Shown: positions 27,915 through 36,773 of the stretch, in pieces
How positions within the stretch are numbered: the stretch's first letter is position 1
How the letters are laid out: every line of letters starts with the position of its first letter
Assembly (NCBI RefSeq): GCF_019429565.1
Contig: NZ_JAHXSA010000001.1
Coordinates: 1,426,001-1,490,000, forward strand
Direction of reading: 5' to 3'
DNA length: 64,000 bases
Source: Schaalia sp. ORNL0103
Lineage (GTDB): Bacteria; Actinomycetota; Actinomycetes; Actinomycetales; Actinomycetaceae
Made by a program: the position numbers and the translations under genes
The notes under the pieces: generated by a model
Told to the model about the DNA's origin: nothing
Databases searched by the model: none
The model's input: only the letters and a program-made list of their open reading frames with translations

Positions 27915-29040
27915 CGGCGTTCCCCTTTCGCGTGTTAGCCGCGAGCGCGCGGACATCGGGCAGACGGAACAGCCAGCGCACAAGCGCAGGCGCTGCGATC
28001 AGCAGAACGATGACCGACTGCAGGATGAGGATCATGTCGATCGGCACGCCCTTGGCCTGCATCGTGTAACCGCCCGCCTTGAAGGCTCCAAAAAGAAGCC
28101 CAGCGCCAAACGTTCCCCACGTCTTGTTACGGCCCAGAAGGGCCACCGTGATCGCGTCGAAGCCGATCGAACCGGCCACGTCACGCGAGACGTACCCGAT
28201 GGTCCCCAACGCCTCGTTCGCCCCGGCCAGGCCGAGGAACGCGCCCGAGAGAACCATCGTGATCGCCGTGATGCGCTCGACCGAGATGCCGGCCGTGCGG
28301 GCGGCGGCCGCGTTGGCACCGACCGCGCGGATCTGGAATCCCAGCGTGGATCGCTCGATCAGCCACCAGAAGGCGACGAGGGCGACCAGGGCAACCAGGA
28401 AACCGACGTGCAGCTTGAAGGGGGCGGGAAGCAGCCGCGCGAACGCCGCACTGTCCGCGACCTTGGGAGTCACCGGCTGATTCGTTCCAGGCACCTGCCA
28501 TGCCTTCTGTGCCAAGACGTATCCCAAGCCCAGCGTCGCAATCGAGTTGAGCATGATCGTCACGATCACCTCGTTCGCGCCCGTCTTCGCCTTCAGCACG
28601 CCCGCGATGCCGCCGTAGAGGCCGCCCGCAATCACCGCGACGAGCAGGGCCACCAGCGTGTGCACAACCGGCGGCAGGCTCACCGCGAAGCCCACCCACA
28701 CGGCCGCGAGCGCTCCGACGATGATCTGCCCCTTGCCACCAATGTTGAACAGGCCGGCGCGGAAGCCGAGCGCCAGGCCCAGGCCCGAAATAATCAGCGG
28801 GATCGAATAGAAGAGAGAGTCCGTCAGCGGCTTGAACGTGCGAACAGCGTTCGCCGCGTTCGGGTCCACGATGGAGCCGCGGAACATCGCATAGTAGGCA
28901 TCCAGAACGGATGCACCCGACAGCGCGATGAGGATCGCGCCGATCGCGAAGGCGATGAGGACCGCCAGCACCGACACAAACCACTGGGAGCCAAAGACCC
29001 GGGTCACGATCCCCGGCCCGTTACTCGTACGCGTGCTCAT
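27901..29040 (-). CDS. ABC transporter permease 1, nucleoside importer
   Basis: The 379-residue membrane protein, NupP/YufP-like, has GLALGFRAGLFNIGGKGQIIVGA (the conserved FNIG-EGQ-type region) and IRAVGANAAAARTAGISVERI in the cytosolic loop. Its ATG overlaps the ATPase stop (ATGA). The tight overlaps from ATPase through cdd and deoA show that uptake and first catabolic steps are made from one message. Confidence 0.88.
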   Translation of the reverse strand: MSTRTSNGPGIVTRVFGSQWFVSVLAVLIAFAIGAILIALSGASVLDAYYAMFRGSIVDPNAANAVRTFKPLTDSLFYSIPLIISGLGLALGFRAGLFNIGGKGQIIVGALAAVWVGFAVSLPPVVHTLVALLVAVIAGGLYGGIAGVLKAKTGANEVIVTIMLNSIATLGLGYVLAQKAWQVPGTNQPVTPKVADSAAFARLLPAPFKLHVGFLVALVALVAFWWLIERSTLGFQIRAVGANAAAARTAGISVERITAITMVLSGAFLGLAGANEALGTIGYVSRDVAGSIGFDAITVALLGRNKTWGTFGAGLLFGAFKAGGYTMQAKGVPIDMILILQSVIVLLIAAPALVRWLFRLPDVRALAANTRKGNADEHK

Positions 29041-30602
29041 TGCTCCTCCTTTCGAGATGCCTCGGCGTCCCTAGAGGTTCCCGAGGAAGCCGCCATGGCC
29101 TCGTCCAGGGGGACGCCAGCCATCATGAGGCCGAGGACGTCGCGGCCCGTGTCCGCCGGGACGATGCCAACGATGCGGCCGCGGTACATCACGGCGATGC
29201 GGTCGGCCAGTGACACGACCTCGTCGAGCTCCGAGGAGATGAGCAGGACCGCGCAGCCCTGGTCCCGCACGTCCACGATCCTGCGGTGAATGAACTCGAT
29301 CGAGCCGACGTCGACGCCACGCGTTGGCTGATTGGCGACCAGCAGCGTCAGGTCGCGCGACATCTCGCGGGCGACGACCACCTTCTGCTGATTGCCGCCC
29401 GACAGGGAGGAGACCGGGTCCTCGATCGACGTCAGGCGAATGTCGTATTCCTTTTCCTTCTCACGGGCGTTGCGCGCGATCGCACCGTGCTTGAGGGAGC
29501 CCGCGGCTGAGAAGGAGGAGGAGCGGAACTGGTCGAGCACCAGGTTGTCCGCGATCGAAAACGAGGCGATGATGCCGTCAGTCGAACGGTCCTCGGGGAT
29601 AAAACCGACTCCCGCGTCCAGGGATTCGCGAGGCTTCGCGCGGGTAATGTCCGCGTCCTCAAGTCGGATCACACCACTGTCGGGAGTAAGCAGACCCAGG
29701 ATCACTTCGGCCAGTTCCGTCTGCCCGTTGCCCTGCACGCCTGCGACCGCGAGGATCTCGCCTCGGGGCACTTCGAAAGACACGTGGTCGAGCAGCGGCA
29801 CTCCGCCCGCACCCAGCAGGGACACGTCCTCGAAGGACAGTCCACCGCCCGCGGGGCGCGCGGGCTCCTTCTCCACACGCATCAGCACCTCGCGCCCGAC
29901 CATCTGCGTGGCCAACGAGGCCTCGGAATCGCTCGGAGATGCGTGCCCCACGACCCGACCGCGGCGAATGACCGTGATCTCGTCGGCCACCGCACGCACC
30001 TCGCGCAGCTTGTGGGTGATAAACACGATCGAGGTCCCGGCATCGGCGAGCTGACGCATGATCGTCATCAGCTCATCCGTTTCCTGCGGGGTGAGCACCG
30101 CGGTCGGCTCATCGAGAATGAGGACCTTCGCCTGGCGCGACAGGGCCTTGACGATCTCCACGCGCTGTTGGGCACCCACCGGCAGATCCTCAATGAGGGC
30201 GTCGGGGTCCAGGTCGAAGCCGAAACGCGCCGAGACCTCACGCACCGTCTGGCGGGCACGCTCACGACTGATGATTCCGGCAGGACCGGTCGGCTCGAAG
30301 CCCAGCGCGATCGACTCGGCGACCGTGAAGACGGGGATGAGCATGAAGTGCTGGTGCACCATGCCGATGCCCGCCGCGACCGCGTCGCCGGGGCCCTTGA
30401 ACGTCACGGGCGCGCCGTCAATGAGGATCTGCCCCTCGTCAGGCGCATGCATCCCGTACAGGACGTTCATGAGCGTGGACTTGCCCGCGCCATTCTCTCC
30501 CAGCAGGGCGTGAATGTGCCCTTCCTCGATCGTTAAGTCAATCGAGTCGTTGGCGATGAGGGGACCAAACCTCTTCGTGATCCCCCGCAACTCTAATTTC
30601 AT
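29037..30602 (-). CDS. ABC transporter ATPase, double-domain, nucleoside importer
   Basis: The 521-residue protein fuses two ABC domains, as in NupO/YufO and sugar importers. Domain 1 has Walker A GENGAGKSTLMNVLYG and Walker B VLILDEPTAVLTPQE. Its signature-motif region is degenerate, LPVGAQQRVEI. Domain 2 has a relaxed Walker A (GVQGNGQTELAEVI), the signature LSGGNQQKVVVAREM and LLVANQPTRGVDVGS, where Glu of the Walker B tail is Gln. This degenerate pattern is usual for the family. It energises the two permeases. Confidence 0.92.
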   Translation of the reverse strand: MKLELRGITKRFGPLIANDSIDLTIEEGHIHALLGENGAGKSTLMNVLYGMHAPDEGQILIDGAPVTFKGPGDAVAAGIGMVHQHFMLIPVFTVAESIALGFEPTGPAGIISRERARQTVREVSARFGFDLDPDALIEDLPVGAQQRVEIVKALSRQAKVLILDEPTAVLTPQETDELMTIMRQLADAGTSIVFITHKLREVRAVADEITVIRRGRVVGHASPSDSEASLATQMVGREVLMRVEKEPARPAGGGLSFEDVSLLGAGGVPLLDHVSFEVPRGEILAVAGVQGNGQTELAEVILGLLTPDSGVIRLEDADITRAKPRESLDAGVGFIPEDRSTDGIIASFSIADNLVLDQFRSSSFSAAGSLKHGAIARNAREKEKEYDIRLTSIEDPVSSLSGGNQQKVVVAREMSRDLTLLVANQPTRGVDVGSIEFIHRRIVDVRDQGCAVLLISSELDEVVSLADRIAVMYRGRIVGIVPADTGRDVLGLMMAGVPLDEAMAASSGTSRDAEASRKEEQ

Positions 30603-30648
30603 ACCTTCGACCTTCCCCAGCAGGTGGGCGCACCCCGCCCCGATGCCC

Positions 30649-30686
30649 GTGTGGGGCTGGCAGCGTCACCGCCACCAGCCCCACAC
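30649..30686 (-). terminator. Intercistronic hairpin between the binding protein and ATPase genes
   Basis: GTGTGGGGCTGG (30649-30660) pairs perfectly with CCAGCCCCACAC (30675-30686) around 14 nt. There is no U-run and the downstream genes depend on this message. It is therefore more likely an attenuator or mRNA stabiliser that keeps the binding protein in excess. Confidence 0.55.
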
Positions 30687-30694
30687 GTATCTCA

Positions 30695-31789
30695 TCACTT
30701 CGGGGCGTTCTGCGATTCGATGACGAGCTTGCCGGACTTGATGTCGTCCGTGAGCTTGGTCAGGTCCGCCTTGAGCTCGGCGGACACCTTGTCGTCGAAA
30801 TCGTGGAACGGGGCGATCGAGACGCCGCCGTTGGCCAGCGTGCCCACGTACGGGGTCGAGCTGAACTTGCCGTTCACCGAGTCCTGGATCGCCTGCTCGA
30901 CAGAGGCGCCGATCTCCTTCATGACCGAGGTCAGCACGATCGAGGAGTAGTCGGGGTTGGCCTCGTACCAGTCGGAGTCAACGCCGATGATCCAGGTGTT
31001 GCCATCCGCCTTGGCGGCCGCCGCAGCGCCCAGGCCGACCGGGCCAGCGACGGGCATGATGATGTCCGCGCCCTGCGAGATGAACTGCTGGGCCTGCTCC
31101 TTGCCGAGCGTCTGATCGTCGAAGGACTGCGTGAAGGAGCCGTTCTGCGAAGCCTTGTCCCAACCGAGCAGCTGCACGTTCGTGCCCTTGGCCTTGTTGT
31201 AGGCCGCGACGCCGTCAGCGAAGCCATCCATGAACACCGTCACCGAAGGGATCTGGATACCGCCGAAGGTTGCGACCTTGCCGGTCTTGGTCATGCCCGC
31301 GGCCACGTAGCCGGCCAGGTAGGCGGCCTCAGCGGTGTTGAACAGCAGCGGACGCGCGTTGTCCAACGTCACCGTGTTGTTGTTGCCGTCGTTGAAGCTG
31401 GAGTCGATGAGGGCGTAGTGCACGTCCTTGTTCTCATCGGCGGAGGTGTGGACGGCCTTCTCCAGGTTGAAGCCGACGCCGATGATCAGGTTGCAGCCGT
31501 CGGAGACCATGGACTCAACGTTGGGGTTGAAGTCCGCGTCCGAGTTGGACTCGGCCGTGTTGATCTGGATTCCAAGGCTCGTCTGGGAGGCCTTGAGGCC
31601 GTCGTACGCGGACTCGTTAAAGGACTTGTCGTCCCAGCCGCCGGCGTCAGAGACCGCGCAGGCCTTGAACGAGGTGGCGTCCTTCGCCCCACCGGACTGG
31701 CTGGTGGCGGTTCCTCCGCCGCCGCCACAGCCGGCCAAGGCGAGCGTTGCAACTCCCGCCGCGGCGAGGAGCTTCGTGAGGTGCTTCAT
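30695..31789 (-). CDS. BmpA-family nucleoside-binding lipoprotein
   Basis: The 364-residue lipoprotein captures nucleosides outside the membrane for the ABC importer. It has a lipoprotein signal (MKHLTKLLAAAGVATLALAGC, lipobox LALAGC) and a Gly-rich linker. The BMP domain begins at KACAVSDAGGWDDKSFNESAYDGLK. Typical later segments are LIIGVGFNLEKAVHTSADEN, WIIGVDSDWYEANPDY and VLTSVMKEIG. BmpA/NupA/PnrA proteins bind purine and pyrimidine nucleosides. It is the first gene of the importer-cdd-deoA operon. Confidence 0.93.
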   Translation of the reverse strand: MKHLTKLLAAAGVATLALAGCGGGGGTATSQSGGAKDATSFKACAVSDAGGWDDKSFNESAYDGLKASQTSLGIQINTAESNSDADFNPNVESMVSDGCNLIIGVGFNLEKAVHTSADENKDVHYALIDSSFNDGNNNTVTLDNARPLLFNTAEAAYLAGYVAAGMTKTGKVATFGGIQIPSVTVFMDGFADGVAAYNKAKGTNVQLLGWDKASQNGSFTQSFDDQTLGKEQAQQFISQGADIIMPVAGPVGLGAAAAAKADGNTWIIGVDSDWYEANPDYSSIVLTSVMKEIGASVEQAIQDSVNGKFSSTPYVGTLANGGVSIAPFHDFDDKVSAELKADLTKLTDDIKSGKLVIESQNAPK

Positions 31790-31872
31790 GAGTGTTTTCC
31801 TCCGTTGATGTGGATTCTTCCCTGAACCGGTGGCGGCGCGGGCCGCGGATCATGTCCACGCAGCCGCTGCGC

Positions 31873-31884
31873 GAACATTTGTCA
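31873..31884. promoter_or_regulatory. Putative operator upstream of the nucleoside importer operon
   Basis: GAACATTTGTCA is an exact 12-bp match to the operator half-site in front of deoD (23865-23876). Its complement supplies ATGACA, a plausible -35, on the coding strand. The expected second half-site (TTTACG at the right spacing) matches TTGACA at only 4 of 6 positions. Confidence 0.5.
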
Positions 31885-31940
31885 TGATCGACTTTTACGT
31901 CTGATCCGAGTCTCCCGCGCCGCCCTCACCCTGTCAAGGG

Positions 31941-34244
31941 CTACTTGTTTTCGCTTTGGTAACGATTGAAGCGGCGCCGAGCGAATACCCCGGCAACGCC
32001 GATCGCTCCGACAAACATCGCCCCGGCCAGGCCACCGAAGTCCACGCCCGTACGAGCCAGGGAACCCTTGGGTGCCTTCGTGTTCTTACGGGGAGTCTGA
32101 GCTGCCGCCTGGTTGCCGGATTGTGTGTCACCCGCAGCGTCAGCCGACGGACTCGGGTCGGGCGCCGCCGTTCCCGCGCAGGTCACGGGGATCGTCAGGC
32201 CATCCCCGGCCTCGACGACCGTCGCGAAGTCGGTGGCAACCGTGACGGGAACGTTCACGACCTCGCCGGCTGCCTTGCCTTCACAGGCACCAACTACCGT
32301 CACGTCCACGCTCGCCTGACCCGCGCCATCCGTCGTGATCACCGAGGCAGCGTCAGAGGCGTGCGCATCCACGAGGGAGTTGTCGACCTCGGCCACGGCC
32401 TGCGCTCCCCCGGCGCTCACGCGCACCTTCGAGGTGATGGAGGGCCCCTCGGAGAAGGACAGGCCACGCAGCGGGATCGTCACCGTCGAGCCGTCAGCCA
32501 CCGCCTCGGTGGGCAGGGTCAGGCCGATGGAGGACTTGGCCTCGCGCGGCGCCAGGCCGCCCGTGGCCTGGATCGAGCGGGCGGCCGCACCCGAGTGCGC
32601 GCCCAGGTAGGCGTTGAAGGAATCGCGGTCCAGGTTGCCGTTCGTCGTGGCCGCTCCGCCGCGGGTCAGGGCCTCGAAGGAGTCACCACCTGCGAGCAGG
32701 AAGGTCACGGATCCGACCGTGTACGTCGCGTCGGCCTTCAGCGGCTCACCGTTGATCGTCACCGACGTGATGCGCTCCCCGTAGGGCTTCGCAGGATCGT
32801 AGGTGTAGCGCACGTTCGAGGAAAGGCCGAGCTTGAGCATGGGCCGAGAGTTCTGCGAGTTCAGGTCCGTCTTCCACTGCTGCTCGAGCGCATCCTTGAC
32901 ATCCGATCCCTTGAGGGTCACGTACCCCAGCTCGTTGGAGAAGGGCTCGACCTCGTAGGTCTGCGCGTAGGTGATCGTGCCGTCCTCGTTCGGCACCAGG
33001 TCGGCGCGCAGGCCGCCCGCGTTAATCATGCCGATATCGACGCTCTTCCCATTCGGGGTGAGGATGGTTTCGCGCAGCGAGTCGGCCACCAGGTCACCCA
33101 GGGAGGACTCGATACCTCGGTTCGAGCCCGGATCCGTCGCCCCCTCGGGGGTCGTGAAAACGCCGCGCCTGAAAGGCTCCGTGTACCCGGTCGCAACGAC
33201 GCGCTTGCCGGCTTCCTTCGAGTCGGCCTCGGCCTTATCGACAATCGCCTGGGTGTCGGGATCCGCGCCGCACTGGGCGACCTCGGCGGCCGGGATGAGG
33301 ATTGAGTCGGCGCTGGTCACCTGACGCGTCGCGGGGTCGATCGTCAGTCGGATGAGGCCCAGGTTGTCCGTGTAGGAACCCGACGCGATACCCGCCAGGC
33401 GCGGGTTCGCGGACTCAAAGGACTCCACCGAGTTGACGTGGTCGAACTCGTAGGGGACGTGCGTGTCCCCGCCCATGAGGCCGTCGACGTCCTTGCCGAC
33501 CTTCGTGTAGTTGTTCTTCACGTCGTCGTCCAGCATGGCGATGACGACGTCGGCCGTGCCGCTAGTCTTCAGCTCGGCGGCCAGGGAGTTGATGCGCGCG
33601 ATCGGGTCCGTGAAGGTCAGGCCCGCCGTCGTTCCGGGGCTGAGCTTGTAGGGCACGTCCTGCGCGATGGCGCCGATGAAGGCGACCTTCATGCCCGAGG
33701 GCGACGTCCACACCTTGTAGTCCCCCAGGTAGGGGGTGCCGTCCCCGTAGGTGCCCATGCCCTCGATGTTGGCGCCCAGATAGGGGAAGGTCGCCTGCAC
33801 GAACTCGCTCGGGTTGGATCCGTCGACGCGCTGCTTGAAGACGGCCTGCCCCATGTCCAGCTCGTGGTTGCCGATCGTGGAGGCCAGCGGATCCATCGTG
33901 TTAAGGGCCGCGATGGTCGGGTTGTCCTTGAGCGCCCCAGAAATGTAGGGGGACGCGCCGATGTTGTCTCCCAGCAGGGTGAACGAGGAGTTGGGGTTCG
34001 TCGCGCGCGCCTTCTTCAGGTAGCAGTTCATCGCGGGCAACCCGGCCTCGCGCACGACGCCCTTCTTGGCGACCTGCTGGATGTGTCCGTGCACGTCCGT
34101 GAGGGTGTAGAGATCCAGGGTGATCGGCGAAGCCTCGTTCTGTGAGGCTTCATCCTGTGGGGCCGCGAGCGCGGCGGCGGGCAGGGAGGCCAGGGAGAGT
34201 GCGGCCGCCGAGGCGAGCGCGAGTCGAGTCCATGGTCTGCGCAT
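31941..34244 (-). CDS. Surface-anchored 5'-nucleotidase / metallophosphatase
   Basis: The 767-residue exported enzyme removes phosphate from nucleotides. It has a Sec signal (1-27, ending AALA), a calcineurin-like phosphatase domain and a C-terminal 5'-nucleotidase substrate domain. The phosphatase domain shows TLTDVHGHIQQ, LGDNIGASPY, TIGNHELDMG and MGGDTHVPY; the substrate domain shows GMINAGGLRADL and LLAGGDSF. A tail domain leads to the sortase signal LARTG (729-733), a hydrophobic helix and RRRFNRYQ. Most relatives have GGHTH or GGHSQ where this has GGDTH. It sits upstream of the nucleoside importer, so it would supply nucleosides. Confidence 0.9.
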   Translation of the reverse strand: MRRPWTRLALASAAALSLASLPAAALAAPQDEASQNEASPITLDLYTLTDVHGHIQQVAKKGVVREAGLPAMNCYLKKARATNPNSSFTLLGDNIGASPYISGALKDNPTIAALNTMDPLASTIGNHELDMGQAVFKQRVDGSNPSEFVQATFPYLGANIEGMGTYGDGTPYLGDYKVWTSPSGMKVAFIGAIAQDVPYKLSPGTTAGLTFTDPIARINSLAAELKTSGTADVVIAMLDDDVKNNYTKVGKDVDGLMGGDTHVPYEFDHVNSVESFESANPRLAGIASGSYTDNLGLIRLTIDPATRQVTSADSILIPAAEVAQCGADPDTQAIVDKAEADSKEAGKRVVATGYTEPFRRGVFTTPEGATDPGSNRGIESSLGDLVADSLRETILTPNGKSVDIGMINAGGLRADLVPNEDGTITYAQTYEVEPFSNELGYVTLKGSDVKDALEQQWKTDLNSQNSRPMLKLGLSSNVRYTYDPAKPYGERITSVTINGEPLKADATYTVGSVTFLLAGGDSFEALTRGGAATTNGNLDRDSFNAYLGAHSGAAARSIQATGGLAPREAKSSIGLTLPTEAVADGSTVTIPLRGLSFSEGPSITSKVRVSAGGAQAVAEVDNSLVDAHASDAASVITTDGAGQASVDVTVVGACEGKAAGEVVNVPVTVATDFATVVEAGDGLTIPVTCAGTAAPDPSPSADAAGDTQSGNQAAAQTPRKNTKAPKGSLARTGVDFGGLAGAMFVGAIGVAGVFARRRFNRYQSENK

Positions 34245-34312
34245 GGGTGTGTTCCTTTCATCGGGGCGGCTTCGGTGCCGCTTCCTGCGTGGTGAGTGTG
34301 GAGTTCGTGGTG

Positions 34313-36517
34313 TCAGCCGCGGCGGCGAAGTCGGCGCGAGAGGAGGATGAGCCCGCCGCCCGCTGCGGCGAGGAGGATGCCGATGCCGATTGCTGGGCCG
34401 GCGTCCGCACCGGTGCGCGCCAGGCCGGTCACCGTGGCAGCGCGCGTGGGCGTCTTTCGGGACGAGGCCGTGGCCGCCCTCGAGGGAGCCGGCGCGGGGG
34501 CCGCGCTGGGGGCGGAAGACGGCTCGGCGGACGGCGTCGGGGCCGGGGCGTCCCCACCGATCAGGGTGAGTCCAATCAGCTCCGGATTGTGGTCCGAGGA
34601 GCGGTAGGGGTTGTCGGCCTCGACGGCCAGGTGGGCGTTCATACCGGCCCTCGAGTATTCGAAGGCGATGGACTCCTGAGCGTTGACGGCCCAGCTGGTG
34701 ACGCCTGCGAGCAGCGGCTTCGCGGCCGCGTTGGCGAAGACGTGATCGAGGGATCCGGAACGTCCCGCGTAGACGTAGGAGGCCTCGCCCGCGCCGGAGA
34801 CACGCTCCCAGCCCGCGGCCTCGAGGGCCTTGATCGGGTCCTCCTGCGAGTAGGAGTTGAAGTCGCCCACGAGCAGGGTCGGCTTGTCCGCAAAGCGGGC
34901 GGCGAAGGAGGCCAGGGCGCCCGCCTGGGCGACTCGGATCGCGTTCGCATTGCCCTGACCGTCCCCGCTATCAACATTGCCGGCAGGAGCGCCCTCGGGC
35001 ACGGATCCCTTCGACTTGAAGTGATTGGCGATGACGACGAAGGAGGCGGGCGCGGACCTCTCCCCCGTGACCCGTGCGAACTCTTGAGCGAGGGGCTGGC
35101 GCGCCAGGCCCGTGAACGCCGGGTCGTCGTGGATCAGCGAGGGGCCGACCGGGGCGATGGTCGCGGGCTTGTAGATGAAGGCGACGCGGATGACGTCCTC
35201 GGCCTCGGGCACGGCAACGGGTGATGGCACGTACGCCCACGTTCCCGCTCCCGCGTCCTTGTTGAGGGCCTCGACGAGGCGCGCGAGGGACGCGTCGCGG
35301 TCTGTCCCAACCCCCACGGCAACGGGATTTTCGATCTCCTCGAGGGCAACCACATCGGCCCCGAGGGCGTTGATCGCGGAGACGATCTTGGCCTCCTGAT
35401 TGGCGAAGGCCTCGCGCGAGAATGCACCGCGCACCTTGCACTTCTTCGCGGTCACGAATGCGCCCGTACGGTCCGGGTAGCCCGTGCATCCGGCCTCGTC
35501 GACGCCCAGGTCGGAGAAGTAGTTGAGGACGTTGAACGTCGCCACGCGGGTGTCACCACCGACCGTGGGCGCGCTCGGGCGCTCCCCGGTGATGGTCACG
35601 GGAGAGCGGTCGGGGTGCCCGGCGACCATGGAGGTCGGCTGGAAGACGAAGGACCCGTGCCGGGGCTCGAGGATCACGGGCTTAGTGAAGGCCACGTGGT
35701 AGCCGACGCGCGCGGGCGAGCCGTTCGCCAGGTAGGCGTAGGCGGCCTCGGTGGCGGTCCCCTTTTGCAGGTTCGTATTGGTACCGTCATCGAGGGCGAT
35801 CGCGCGGGCCGCGTTGGCAGCCTCGTACTCGCGGGCGGCCTGCCCGGGAGCCACCACGTCCGTGGCCGAGCGCAGCGGGCTCTCACCCGGGGTGAGGGTC
35901 AGGGTGCCGTACTGGTTTGTCTGGTAGTTGTCGGTGATGGTCCACGTGCCCTGGGGGGCGAGGAGCATGGACTCGAGGGCCTCGGCCTCGGCCGGCGTGG
36001 GGACGCGGGTTGCCGGGATGGGCATCGGCGCCTGACACCCCTCGACTGTGGTCACGGAGGTTGCGGCCAGCTGGGTGAGGCTCTGGGGGTTGTCCTTCGC
36101 GCTCGTCGCGGGGAACTCACCGACCGTGCCGGTCACGCGCACGCAGGTACCCGGGGCCGGGATCTCGCCTTTCTTGCCCGCGTAGACGAAGAGGCCGTCG
36201 GAGCGTGTGCGCCCCGGCTCCCACGCGCCGCCCGATCCGGGGGTCTGGATCGTGTAGCCGTCCAGGGTAGCGCCCAGCCCGGACTCGGCGGCCGGGTACG
36301 CGGCCGTCACGACCCCGAGAGTCGTCACGGTGGTCCCCACCATCATGGAATCATCCCCCTCTCCCACGGCCTGGATGTCGGGGATCGGAGTATCGACGAG
36401 GCCGGGGCTGGCCTCACCCGATTGGCCCGCATCGGCTGCCCAAGCGGCAGGCACAAGCCCCATCGCGGACAGCGCGAGCGCGCCGAGTACAGCTAGTGAT
36501 CGTGTCCCGCACTTCAT
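34313..36517 (-). CDS. Surface-anchored extracellular nuclease (ExeM/NucH type)
   Basis: The 734-residue protein has a signal peptide (1-27, ending WAADA) and an N-terminal OB-like/lamin-tail-style region (about 45-330). An endonuclease/exonuclease/phosphatase domain follows: VATFNVLNYFSDLG, DVVALEEIENP, VIANHFKSKGS, LVGDFNSYSQEDP and SDHNPELIG, i.e. the complete catalytic set. A Pro/Ala-rich wall spanner ends in LARTG (699-703), a helix and RRLRRRG. Such enzymes degrade extracellular DNA. It carries two copies of the CGAGGCCGKGG word, one in the N-terminal and one in the C-terminal disordered region (36397, 34463). The 5'-nucleotidase follows 68 bp downstream, so the two products probably work in series. 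Confidence 0.9.
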   Translation of the reverse strand: MKCGTRSLAVLGALALSAMGLVPAAWAADAGQSGEASPGLVDTPIPDIQAVGEGDDSMMVGTTVTTLGVVTAAYPAAESGLGATLDGYTIQTPGSGGAWEPGRTRSDGLFVYAGKKGEIPAPGTCVRVTGTVGEFPATSAKDNPQSLTQLAATSVTTVEGCQAPMPIPATRVPTPAEAEALESMLLAPQGTWTITDNYQTNQYGTLTLTPGESPLRSATDVVAPGQAAREYEAANAARAIALDDGTNTNLQKGTATEAAYAYLANGSPARVGYHVAFTKPVILEPRHGSFVFQPTSMVAGHPDRSPVTITGERPSAPTVGGDTRVATFNVLNYFSDLGVDEAGCTGYPDRTGAFVTAKKCKVRGAFSREAFANQEAKIVSAINALGADVVALEEIENPVAVGVGTDRDASLARLVEALNKDAGAGTWAYVPSPVAVPEAEDVIRVAFIYKPATIAPVGPSLIHDDPAFTGLARQPLAQEFARVTGERSAPASFVVIANHFKSKGSVPEGAPAGNVDSGDGQGNANAIRVAQAGALASFAARFADKPTLLVGDFNSYSQEDPIKALEAAGWERVSGAGEASYVYAGRSGSLDHVFANAAAKPLLAGVTSWAVNAQESIAFEYSRAGMNAHLAVEADNPYRSSDHNPELIGLTLIGGDAPAPTPSAEPSSAPSAAPAPAPSRAATASSRKTPTRAATVTGLARTGADAGPAIGIGILLAAAGGGLILLSRRLRRRG

Positions 36518-36704
36518 CGGGATGTCCTCTCAACCTCACCTCACCGTGAGGGGCCGGTGAGCCCCGCGCCGCAGGCATCTTTACCAACGGCAACACGAGT
36601 TATGACAAGTGTAACCTCACGCACAAACGTGCGGAAGCTATTGAGAATATTCCCGAAAAAACAAGGCGCAAGCGGGCGGGCGTGCACCCGCGAGCGCGCG
36701 GGCA

Positions 36705-36755
36705 CCCCGGCCTCGTCAAACTCAGCCCGACCCCGCTGCGTTCCCCAGCCTCGTC
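36705..36755. other. Tandem pair of the repeat word between guaB3 and the nuclease gene
   Basis: CCCCGGCCTCGTCAAACT (36705-36722) is followed by CCCCAGCCTCGTCAAACT (36743-36760), the same 18 bp with one change, in direct orientation 38 bp apart. The second copy carries a base change in the core word. The 256-bp gap 36518-36773 otherwise shows no gene. Confidence 0.5.
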
Positions 36756-36773
36756 AAACTGGGTGAGCGAAGC

